From NCBI GenBank assembly GCA_041395105.1, contig JAWLBB010000001.1:124001-188000 (forward strand): a stretch of 64,000 bases of DNA, read 5' to 3'. Shown piece after piece: positions 17,906 through 25,551 of the stretch (the first letter of the stretch is position 1; each line of letters starts with the position of its first letter). The notes under the pieces are model-generated. The model searched no databases and was not told the origin of the DNA. It saw only the letters and a program-made list of their open reading frames with translations. The DNA is from Opitutaceae bacterium. GTDB lineage: Bacteria; Verrucomicrobiota; Verrucomicrobiia; Opitutales; Opitutaceae. Position numbers and translations under genes: made by a program.

Positions 17906-18316
17906 TCAGACCCGGGGCTCAGGCCTTTTCCGCTGGGCGACGGTGACGGGAAGCGACGCTTCCTGACGGCCGTCAATCGCCAGATCAAGGGTGTAGCGGT
18001 CAAAACGCTCAAACTTGAGCTGCTGCAGATTGACGATCAGGTTGATGGCCATGCTGTCCCGGCTGTCCGGGACGCGCACCTCCACGCTGGCCTCGATCGA
18101 AGGCACGACCAGTTTCCCGTCCGGATCGATAAGGTTGTAGCGGATATGGTGCCGCCCTTCCTCGACCTTGGCCACCCGGAGGCGGAGCGCCACCGCGCAG
18201 TGGGCATGCACGACCGGAGCCTCGCGGGCGAATATGCCGTCAAATGCGCCGAGCAGGCTGAGTTTTCCGCCGTAGTCGGCCGCGGAGTCACAAAGGGCAA
18301 AGATTTCAAGGTGCAT
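17906..18316 (-). CDS. DUF6941-type protein
   Basis: 136 residues starting MHLEIFALCDSAADYGGKL at 18314-18316. The upstream open frame is basic and unrelated. The body is beta-rich with FDGIFAREAPVVHAHCAVALRLRV and a later VVPSIEASVEVRVP, the pattern of the DUF6941 family common in Verrucomicrobiota and Planctomycetota (family from memory). No signal peptide. Function unknown. It is convergent with the Pmp3 gene (12-base gap) and divergent from the thioesterase. Confidence 0.65.
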   Translation of the reverse strand: MHLEIFALCDSAADYGGKLSLLGAFDGIFAREAPVVHAHCAVALRLRVAKVEEGRHHIRYNLIDPDGKLVVPSIEASVEVRVPDSRDSMAINLIVNLQQLKFERFDRYTLDLAIDGRQEASLPVTVAQRKRPEPRV

Positions 18317-18432
18317 GAAGTGACCGGAGTCTGCCCTCATCGCGCCCCGGGTTCCAGCAAAGAACGTCCATCCGACCCAAGGAAAAACCTGCTGGCTTGC
18401 GGCGCGCCGGAAACTGGGTGATGGATGGGGCG

Positions 18433-18900
18433 ATGTCTGTCTCGCCTCCCCAGGTCCCGCCCGGCGTTTTTGCCTACGCGAACCGATCCCATTTTGATGA
18501 ACTCGACGGACTGAACGTCGTCCATCATTCACGCTACCTCAAGCAGGTGGAGCGGGCCCAGCAGGCCATGTTTGATCGAATCATGGAAACCGACGGGTTC
18601 GATCCCGAGCGCTACCCCGATCTCTATGCCGTGGTCCGCCGACTCGACATCGAGTACCTGGAATCCATCCGCAGTGTCATCGACTACACGATCCTGCTCT
18701 CCGTCGAACGGCTCGGAGAAGCTTCCCTCACAACCCGGTTCGCCTTCCGCTCGCCCGACCATGCCATCCTCTACGCCCGGGGACGCCGCACCATCTGCCA
18801 CTTGAGCAGCCAAACCCATCGGCCGTCCGGTTGGTCGGCCAGTTTCCGGGAGCGGTTCAGCCGCTGGGAATGCGACGGCAGGGACCTGAAATCGTTGTGA
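18433..18900 (+). CDS. Hotdog-fold acyl-CoA thioesterase (4HBT-like)
   Basis: About 155 residues. The motif region HFDELDGLNVVHHSRYLKQVERA corresponds to the catalytic Asp/Asn loop and long helix of 4-hydroxybenzoyl-CoA thioesterase-like proteins, with the aspartate in the DELDGLNVVHH turn. The ATG at 18433 was chosen because GGATGGGG just precedes it; another ATG lies 12 bases upstream. It would hydrolyse acyl-CoA or acyl-ACP. It ends 19 bases before moaC and may be co-transcribed with the Moco genes without sharing their function. Confidence 0.8.
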   Translation: MSVSPPQVPPGVFAYANRSHFDELDGLNVVHHSRYLKQVERAQQAMFDRIMETDGFDPERYPDLYAVVRRLDIEYLESIRSVIDYTILLSVERLGEASLTTRFAFRSPDHAILYARGRRTICHLSSQTHRPSGWSASFRERFSRWECDGRDLKSL

Positions 18901-18919
18901 TTGACCCGAATTTTATCCG

Positions 18920-19429
18920 ATGAACACTCCCCGACTCTCCCACCTCGACCCGAAGGATCGCCCGCTGATGGTAAACGTCAGCGGCAAGAAGGTCACCCGG
19001 CGGACCGCGCGAGCCATCGCGGAGGTCCGCCTGCCGGACGATCTGGCCCGACTCTTCGACGGGCGGGAACTTCAGACAAAGAAGGGGCCGGTCTTTCAAA
19101 CGGCCAGCCTGGCCGGGGTCATGGCGGCCAAGCGCACGGCCGACCTGATCCCGCTCTGTCATCCCCTTCCCCTCGATCATTGCACGGTCGAACTGGAAAT
19201 GCATACCGACGGCCGGGTGGTGATCGAGGCGACGGTTTCGACCGAATCCCGGACCGGGGTCGAGATGGAGGCATTGACCGCGGCCTCGGTGGCCGCTCTC
19301 ACCCTTTACGACATGAGCAAGGCCATCGCTCCGGGTATCGTGATCGAAAGAATCGGTCTGCTCGAGAAAACCGGGGGCAAAGCCGACGTCATTCGACCGG
19401 ACCTCGATCATCCCTTGATCGAACCATGA
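18920..19429 (+). CDS. moaC: Cyclic pyranopterin monophosphate synthase
   Basis: 169 residues, full length. Family motifs include LSHLDPKDRPLMVNVSGK at the start, AAKRTADLIPLCHPLPL with the conserved His, TESRTGVEMEAL with catalytic residues, and the end segment LTLYDMSKAIAPGIVI. MoaC converts the MoaA product to cPMP, the first pterin intermediate of molybdenum cofactor synthesis. Its stop overlaps the mobA start as ATGA. moaA is not in the window. Confidence 0.96.
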   Translation: MNTPRLSHLDPKDRPLMVNVSGKKVTRRTARAIAEVRLPDDLARLFDGRELQTKKGPVFQTASLAGVMAAKRTADLIPLCHPLPLDHCTVELEMHTDGRVVIEATVSTESRTGVEMEALTAASVAALTLYDMSKAIAPGIVIERIGLLEKTGGKADVIRPDLDHPLIEP

Positions 19430-20031
19430 ACCCGACTCGAGGAGTTGTCCTGGCCGGCGGTCGAAGCCGGCGGATGGGTGAGGACAAGGCGTCGATTGTC
19501 CTCAACGGCCGGACGCTGCTTGAGCGTTCCGTCACCCTCCTGCGCGCACTCGATCTGCCGGTTACCGTCTGTGCCCGACGGGAACAGGTTCTTCCGGACT
19601 CGGGTTTTGCACGGGTGGATGACCCGGAGCCCGGCATCGGTCCGGTTGGCGGCCTGCTGGCCGCCATGACTGCTTGTCCTGGAGAGAGCCTCCTTGTCAT
19701 TGCCGTGGATCTGCCCCGCCTGGAGGTTTACACCCTTGACCGGCTGCTCGACCAGCGGGATCCCGCGTATGCCGTCACCGCCTATCGGAGTCCCGGTGAC
19801 ACCCGGGTCGAGCCACTCTGCGCCATCTACGAACCCGCCGCCGAATCATTCATCCGTGCCGCGGTCGCCGCGGGAAGACACAGTCTGCGCCAGATTCTTG
19901 AAGATTCCGGAAGGCTCCGGATGATTGAGGCCGCTCATCCCCACCAGTTGATCGATCTTGATACACCGGGTGCCCTCGCCAATCTCATTTCCCGTTCCGA
20001 CCCGACCATGCCATGCCAACCATCCACCTGA
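19426..20031 (+). CDS. mobA: Molybdenum cofactor guanylyl/nucleotidyltransferase
   Basis: 201 residues starting MNPTRGVVLAGGRSRRMGEDK; the GTP-binding signature is at residues 9-21. The divalent-metal Asp is expected in VIAVDLPRL. MobA attaches GMP to molybdopterin; relatives with the same fold (MocA) attach CMP, so the exact nucleotide is not proven. Its ATG overlaps the moaC stop and its last 19 bases overlap moaD, so the genes are translationally coupled. The open frame extends upstream across moaC, but that part is a shadow. Confidence 0.9.
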   Translation: MNPTRGVVLAGGRSRRMGEDKASIVLNGRTLLERSVTLLRALDLPVTVCARREQVLPDSGFARVDDPEPGIGPVGGLLAAMTACPGESLLVIAVDLPRLEVYTLDRLLDQRDPAYAVTAYRSPGDTRVEPLCAIYEPAAESFIRAAVAAGRHSLRQILEDSGRLRMIEAAHPHQLIDLDTPGALANLISRSDPTMPCQPST

Positions 20032-20261
20032 GCATCCGTTACTTCGCCCTCCTCAGGGAGCAACGGGGTCTGTCGGAAGAAACATTGAGCACCGCGCACA
20101 CCAATCCGGCCGACCTCTACGAGGCACTTCGGCAGCAACACGGTCTCACCCTGACCGCCGAAAGCCTGCAGATCGCGATCAACGACGAATTCATGCCATG
20201 GAGCACCCGCCTCAAGGACGGAGATACCATCGTCTTCCTTCCACCCATGGCCGGTGGATAA
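20013..20261 (+). CDS. moaD: Molybdopterin synthase small subunit
   Basis: 82 residues with a ubiquitin-like fold pattern and the required C-terminal Gly-Gly (FLPPMAGG), which is thiocarboxylated to carry sulfur. It partners with MoaE, whose gene starts 15 bases downstream. It overlaps mobA by 19 bases in another frame. Confidence 0.93.
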   Translation: MPTIHLSIRYFALLREQRGLSEETLSTAHTNPADLYEALRQQHGLTLTAESLQIAINDEFMPWSTRLKDGDTIVFLPPMAGG

Positions 20262-20276
20262 TACTCAAGGGCACAG

Positions 20277-20702
20277 ATGATTTCCTTCACCCTCTCGACC
20301 GATCCGATCGACCCCGTCCGCCTTGGGGCAGAACTGGAGAACCATGAGGCCGGGGCCCTCGTCACCTTTGAGGGGCGAGTCCGCCTCTACAACGCTCAAC
20401 GCGAGGTCACCCGGCTTGATTACGAGGCCTTCGGTCCACTGGCCCTCAAGGAAGGGACGCGGATCGTCGAAGAAGCCGCGGCCCGGTTCCCCATCCTTTC
20501 CGCCGTGTGCGTCCACCGCACCGGCTCACTCGGCCTGGGGGAGTCCGCCGTCTGGGTCGGCGTGATTTCCAAGCACCGCTCCGCCGGGTTCGACGCCTGC
20601 CGGATGATCATCGACGAGGTCAAGAAGCGGGTTCCCATCTGGAAGAAAGAACACTACGCCGACGGGGACTCCGGATGGATCAAACCCGACCCCCGGCCTT
20701 AG
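20277..20702 (+). CDS. moaE: Molybdopterin synthase catalytic subunit
   Basis: 141 residues. Family motifs: ALVTFEGRVRLYN, VTRLDYEAFGPLALKE, VHRTGSLGLGESAVWVGV, HRSAGFDACRMIIDEVKKRVPIWKKE. The conserved Lys residues in VPIWKKEHY and the earlier Arg/His are those used to convert cPMP to molybdopterin with sulfur from MoaD. Completes the run moaC-mobA-moaD-moaE. Confidence 0.96.
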   Translation: MISFTLSTDPIDPVRLGAELENHEAGALVTFEGRVRLYNAQREVTRLDYEAFGPLALKEGTRIVEEAAARFPILSAVCVHRTGSLGLGESAVWVGVISKHRSAGFDACRMIIDEVKKRVPIWKKEHYADGDSGWIKPDPRP

Positions 20703-20782
20703 GTCTGACCGACCCGGAATCCCGGGGCTAAACTCCCGGCTCAAAGTGCCGATAGCCCTAAACAAGCCTGAAGGCTACCCGG

Positions 20783-21064
20783 ATGAATCACTATATCGAG
20801 AGTCTCCCCACCGTCGGTGGCCTCCCCCTGGATGCTGTCGCCGTCTTCGTACTTCTACTGGTTGGAGTCCTGGCGATCCTTATCGCGATCAAATACACGT
20901 CCCGGGTCAATCCCTACGTGCTTCTCGCCTTCCTCGTTGTCGGATCAGCCGGTGTTTTCACTTCCTGGACCTACAACCGGAACGAGCCGGCCTTTGTCTC
21001 ACCGGTCATCGATATCCTCGCCAACTGGCTGCCCCAGAAAGCGCCGGAACCGATGACCTACTGA
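20783..21064 (+). CDS. Small two-helix membrane protein
   Basis: 93 residues. Two transmembrane helices are visible (VAVFVLLLVGVLAILIAI and PYVLLAFLVVGSAGVFTSW) followed by a polar C-terminus ending KAPEPMTY. It is 80 bases downstream of moaE. No motif recognised; function unknown. The gap from 21065 to 21291 is GC-rich with short inverted repeats but shows no gene. Confidence 0.6.
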   Translation: MNHYIESLPTVGGLPLDAVAVFVLLLVGVLAILIAIKYTSRVNPYVLLAFLVVGSAGVFTSWTYNRNEPAFVSPVIDILANWLPQKAPEPMTY

Positions 21065-21291
21065 AACGAGGGACGGGTGCCATCCGTCAGTCGGCTTCCG
21101 GCCGCCCCCACAGTGTTGGCGCTGCGCCTGAAGCGCCGGACTCCGCCTTCCGGCCGGGCTCAGCCCTTTTGACGGCATTCCTGCCCTCCGGGTCGTCAAC
21201 CGCCTGACGGCAACCCACGCTGAAGCCCCGGGAAGTTTCCCTGATTCGGCCTTGAGCCTCCAATCGCGCCAGGCAGGATCATGGGCAACGC

Positions 21292-24252
21292 ATGCCGGCC
21301 CTGTCTTCGAGCCCACACCAAACCGCCTCACCACCCGATATCGACGCGTTTTTCGACGCTCTTCAGGGTGAGGGATTCACCGGTGAGATCCGTCGCGACC
21401 TCGCCACCCGGGTTGTCCATGCCACCGACAACAGCATCTATCAATTCCTCCCGGCCGCCGTTGTCCATGTTCGTTCGGCCGACGATGTCGGCCGACTGCT
21501 CCGACTGGGCTCGCAGGAGCGTTTCCGGGGCCTGAGTTTCTCGGCCCGGGGGGGCGGGACCGGGACCAACGCCCAATCCCTGACCGAGGGAATTGTGGTG
21601 GACTGCTCCAAGTTTCTCAATCGCATCCACACCATCGATTCCGATGCAGGCTGGGTCGAGGTCGACCCGGGGGTCATCCTTGACAACCTCAATTCCGCCC
21701 TCCGGCCACTTGGCGCCTTCTTCGCCCCGAATGTCTCAACTTCCAGCCGGGCCACCCTCGGCGGGATGATCTCGACCGACGCCTGCGGCCAGGGCTCCCG
21801 CATCCACGGGCGGACGAGCAATCACACCATCGCCCTGCAGATCGCGCTGGCCGATGGATCCACCCACTGGATACAATCTTGGGAACCGGAGGAGCTGAGC
21901 GGCATCCTCGCGGGACACCCGTCCCTGGCTCGAATCGTCCGGACGGTGGAGGAGGTCGTCAGAACCCGGGCCGCCGAAATTGAGCGGGTCTTTCCCCGTC
22001 TCAACCGGTTCATGACGGGCTACAACCTGGCCCATGTCCGCAGTCCGAGCGGCCGCCTCAACCTGGTGCCGCTCATCTGCGGATCCGAGGGCACTCTCGC
22101 CATGGTGGTGCGGGCGCGTTTGCGTCTGACCCCGTTGCCGCGCTTCCGGCAGGTTGTCGTCCTGAAGTACGCCCGCTTCCTCGACGCCCTCGATGATGCC
22201 GGCCCCCTCTCCATCCACCAGCCCGCCGCGGTGGAAACGCTGGATGAGAAGATCCTCGAACGTCTGCGCGAGGACGAGATTTTTCCCCGGATTCGGGAAT
22301 TGCTGGGCGAGGATATCGGCCGCGGCACCGGCGCTACCAACTTCGTCGAGTTCACCGGCGATGACGCCCGGGTGATCGAGGACGCGGTTGCCCGTCTCCT
22401 GCGTGCGCTTGACGCTGCGGAATCCCCCCATCCCAAGGTGATCGGTTATCTGCGGACGAAAAATCCCCGGGAAATCGCCGATCTCTGGGAAGTCCGGAAG
22501 CGCGGAGTCGGCCTGCTCGGAAACCTGCCCGGCCGACGCAAACCCGTCGCCTTTGTCGAGGATACCGCTGTGCCTCCCGAGGAACTCGCCGCATTTGTCC
22601 GCGAATTCCGCCAACTCCTCGACCGCCACGGACTCGAGTACGGCATGTACGGACACGTCGATGCCGGCTGCCTGCATGTGCGTCCCGCACTCGATCTGGT
22701 CGATCCCGCCGACGAAGCCCTCGTCCGGACCATCTCCGACGAAGTGGTCCGCCTGGTGAAGACGCACCACGGCATCATGTGGGGCGAACACGGCCGGGGA
22801 CTCCGCAGCGCCTACACCCCCGAGTTCTTCGGACCCGAACTGCACCGCGAACTGCGCCGGGTCAAGGAGGCCTTCGACCCCGACAACCGACTCAATCCCG
22901 GAAAGATCGTCACCCCGCTTTCGCGAGGTGAATCCGTCCTGCCGGTCGAGTCACCCATGCGCGGCCAGATCGACCGCACCATCCCGTCCGGGCTCCGCAC
23001 GGCCTGGGAGAAGGCCTTTGACTGCAATGGAAACGGCGCCTGCTTCACCGAGTCGGTCTCCTCGGTCATGTGCCCATCCTACAAGGCAACCCGCGACCGG
23101 ATCCATTCCCCGAAGGGCCGGGCCATGGTCATGCGGGAATGGTTACGGCAGGGATTGCCGGTCAAGGGGCCATTCGCCGACGAAGTCAAAGTCGCCATGG
23201 CCGGCTGCCTCGCCTGCAAGGCCTGTGTGACCCAATGCCCGATCCACGTGGACATCCCCGATTTCAAAGCGCGCTTTCAGGAAGCCTACTTCCAGGAGAA
23301 CAGGCGCACGCTGCGCGACTTCATTCTCTCGAATTTCGAGCGGGTGGCCGGACTCGCTTCCGGACTGGCCCCGCTGGCACGCGGAGTCGGCCAGTCCTCC
23401 ATGGTCCAGGCGCTGATGCGGAAAGTCGGGTTGGTCGATATGCCGGAATTCAGCGTACCGGCGTTGAAATCCAGGATGACGCGGGCGGGCATTTCTTTCT
23501 TCAACGGTCGATCCGGCGGCGAACTCGTTCCGCCTTCGGACCGAACCGTCATTTTGCTTCAGGATGCCTTCACCTCCCTTTTTGAGCCCGAGGTGGTGAT
23601 CGACGCCTGTCGCCTGATCCGCCGGCAGGGGTGCCGGGTTTTCGTGCATCCCTTCTTCGAAAACGGCAAAGCGCTCCACATCAAGGGCTACCTCGACCGG
23701 TTGCGGCAGGTCATCCGCTCGAATCTGGAACTGCTGTGCCCCCTTCAGGACGCCGGTTTCGAACTGGTGGCGATCGAACCCAGCGTTGCCCTGACCTATC
23801 GGGATGAATACATCCGTTTCGGACCGACCGAGGCCCGCCGGCTCAAGGTGCGGACTCTTCAGGAATGGTTGCTTGCAACCGTGAATGACCCCGTGGTTTC
23901 CCTTGCCCAAGCGGCCGCGCCAAGCGCGGTCCTTCTCCCCCACTGCATGGAATCGGCGGGGGATCCTAGTCTGACATCGGCCTGGAAGACCATCTTTGCC
24001 CGTTTTGGCCTTGAGTTGAAAATCGAAAGCGTCGGGTGCTGCGGAATGGCCGGAATCTACGGGCATGAAGTCGAACACGCCGCCACTTCCCATGCGATTT
24101 TCGACCAGCAATGGCGGCCCATCCTCGATAAGGTGCCCACGGAGATCCCGATCCTCGCCACCGGGTTCTCCTGTCGTCATCAGGCCTCCCGTTGCTCGCA
24201 GGTTCGAATCCATCATCCGGTGAGTTTCCTTGCGGAAACACTTGTCGGCTGA
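21292..24252 (+). CDS. YdiJ-like FAD-binding and Fe-S oxidoreductase
   Basis: 986 residues, close to E. coli YdiJ (about 1018). Order of domains: FAD_binding_4 (about 30-270; FSARGGGTGTN), FAD-oxidase C-terminal domain (about 270-545; YGHVDAGCLHVRP and GIMWGEHGRGLRS), a ferredoxin-like region with Cys clusters from C578 (CNGNGAC...MCPSY) and C639 (CLACKACVTQCP), then a CCG-type domain with GCCGMAGIYGHE. Such enzymes oxidise D-2-hydroxyacids (D-2-hydroxyglutarate for YdiJ; D-lactate or glycolate for relatives) and pass electrons through FAD and Fe-S. Cytosolic or peripheral. The ATG at 21292 is the only good start. Confidence 0.9.
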   Translation: MPALSSSPHQTASPPDIDAFFDALQGEGFTGEIRRDLATRVVHATDNSIYQFLPAAVVHVRSADDVGRLLRLGSQERFRGLSFSARGGGTGTNAQSLTEGIVVDCSKFLNRIHTIDSDAGWVEVDPGVILDNLNSALRPLGAFFAPNVSTSSRATLGGMISTDACGQGSRIHGRTSNHTIALQIALADGSTHWIQSWEPEELSGILAGHPSLARIVRTVEEVVRTRAAEIERVFPRLNRFMTGYNLAHVRSPSGRLNLVPLICGSEGTLAMVVRARLRLTPLPRFRQVVVLKYARFLDALDDAGPLSIHQPAAVETLDEKILERLREDEIFPRIRELLGEDIGRGTGATNFVEFTGDDARVIEDAVARLLRALDAAESPHPKVIGYLRTKNPREIADLWEVRKRGVGLLGNLPGRRKPVAFVEDTAVPPEELAAFVREFRQLLDRHGLEYGMYGHVDAGCLHVRPALDLVDPADEALVRTISDEVVRLVKTHHGIMWGEHGRGLRSAYTPEFFGPELHRELRRVKEAFDPDNRLNPGKIVTPLSRGESVLPVESPMRGQIDRTIPSGLRTAWEKAFDCNGNGACFTESVSSVMCPSYKATRDRIHSPKGRAMVMREWLRQGLPVKGPFADEVKVAMAGCLACKACVTQCPIHVDIPDFKARFQEAYFQENRRTLRDFILSNFERVAGLASGLAPLARGVGQSSMVQALMRKVGLVDMPEFSVPALKSRMTRAGISFFNGRSGGELVPPSDRTVILLQDAFTSLFEPEVVIDACRLIRRQGCRVFVHPFFENGKALHIKGYLDRLRQVIRSNLELLCPLQDAGFELVAIEPSVALTYRDEYIRFGPTEARRLKVRTLQEWLLATVNDPVVSLAQAAAPSAVLLPHCMESAGDPSLTSAWKTIFARFGLELKIESVGCCGMAGIYGHEVEHAATSHAIFDQQWRPILDKVPTEIPILATGFSCRHQASRCSQVRIHHPVSFLAETLVG

Positions 24253-24439
24253 GGATGTTCACCGTTCTCCCTGCAATCGAGATTCCCTCCAGGCGTGCGC
24301 CTGGACCCGCTCATCCTCCGATCCGGATAAAAGCAACGCCAGCCTCTCCCGGCCATCGGGCCAATCCCGTCCGCCAACGAAATCCACCCGGTCGCTTGCG
24401 CCCGTGGCATCCTCACTCCATATTCCAAAACCTCCGACC

Positions 24440-24826
24440 ATGAGATCGTTCATTCGCCTGTTTGCCCTGGCCATCATTCTCTCCACCGCCCTCTTCTGGT
24501 TCACCCAGGGCGCCCATTCCGGCTGGACACAGCGCTATGTCACCCGGACGGAACTGGATCCGGTCACCGGGATCGAATATCCAGTCAAGGAGATGCGGTT
24601 CGTGCCCGGGGTCGACTTCCTCGGCCTGTCCGGCCTCGCTGCCGTCATCGTCTTCAGCAGCTCCTTCATGTTCCGCCGCCGAAGAGAGATCCAGCGGGAG
24701 ATTCCCCTGTCGGTTGAACCCCTCAAGTCCGCCCCCCCGGCCGGCCCCATTCCTTCAACCCAAAACAACGACAACAACAACGAAACGGACGAGACTGCAG
24801 AATCAGAAGAGAAACGACTCACATGA
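24440..24826 (+). CDS. Small membrane protein coupled to YceI gene
   Basis: 128 residues from the ATG at 24440. An N-terminal helix (FIRLFALAIILSTALFWF), an extracytoplasmic loop with GWTQRYVTRTELDPVTGIEYPVKEM-like polar residues (split here), and a second helix (FLGLSGLAAVIVFSSSFMF) are followed by a polar low-complexity tail rich in Asn, Asp and Glu. Its stop overlaps the YceI start (ATGA). No family recognised. The upstream open frame back to 24230 is not supported; the gap 24253-24439 shows no gene. Confidence 0.6.
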   Translation: MRSFIRLFALAIILSTALFWFTQGAHSGWTQRYVTRTELDPVTGIEYPVKEMRFVPGVDFLGLSGLAAVIVFSSSFMFRRRREIQREIPLSVEPLKSAPPAGPIPSTQNNDNNNETDETAESEEKRLT

Positions 24827-25440
24827 AAACAGCCATCACCACCATTCTGGCCGGAGCCTCGCTCGGCCTGTCCCTCGCTCAAGCCGCTCCGATTGATTTC
24901 GATTTCAAGGATCCGAAGGGCGTCAACAACATCGTCTTCCAGCTCGACGCCCCCCTCGAATCAATCAACGGGACGGCGACCGGCATCACCGGAAACGTCT
25001 CTTTCGATCCGGATGATCCGACCTCCATCGCTGGAAGCATCGTCCTCGATGTCAACTCGCTGACCGTCCCCAACAGCACCATGCAGGGGCATCTTGTCGG
25101 TCCCCGCTGGTTGGATACGGCGGCTCATTCCAACATTGTCTTCGAAGCGGTAGCCGCCGCCAACGCCCGTACCGTCAACGACAGCACCGTGGTCGACCTC
25201 ACCGGAAACCTGACGATCAAGGGGGTCACCAAACAGATGACGGTGCCGGTCAAGATCACCTACCTCAAGGGCAAGCTGAAAGCGCGTGGCGGGACGGACA
25301 GCGACGGCGATCTTCTCGTCCTCCGGTCCAGCTTCGTCATTCTGCGGGATGCTTTCGGGATCAATCCCGGGCAGAACCTCGACAAGGTCTCCAACGAAAT
25401 CGAGCTGTCGCTGAGCCTCGTGGGAATCGCGCCCTACTGA
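24823..25440 (+). CDS. YceI family periplasmic protein
   Basis: 205 residues with a clear signal peptide (MKTAITTILAGASLGLSLAQA). The lipocalin-like YceI pattern is present: an early strand set (NIVFQLDAPLESINGTATG), VGPRWLDTAAHSNIVFEA, and LTGNLTIKGVTKQMTVPVKI, the signature strand pair. YceI proteins bind isoprenoid or other amphipathic molecules in the periplasm; the ligand is unknown. Translationally coupled to the preceding membrane protein. Confidence 0.9.
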   Translation: MKTAITTILAGASLGLSLAQAAPIDFDFKDPKGVNNIVFQLDAPLESINGTATGITGNVSFDPDDPTSIAGSIVLDVNSLTVPNSTMQGHLVGPRWLDTAAHSNIVFEAVAAANARTVNDSTVVDLTGNLTIKGVTKQMTVPVKITYLKGKLKARGGTDSDGDLLVLRSSFVILRDAFGINPGQNLDKVSNEIELSLSLVGIAPY

Positions 25441-25551
25441 CGGAGGGCCGGCAGGAGAATCCGGATTGCAGCCGCGGCACCCTGCCGCCACGCGTCGGTC
25501 GAACGCCTCAGGAGACCGTCTCTGGGGCGAATTCGCCTCAATCCGGCGGAT

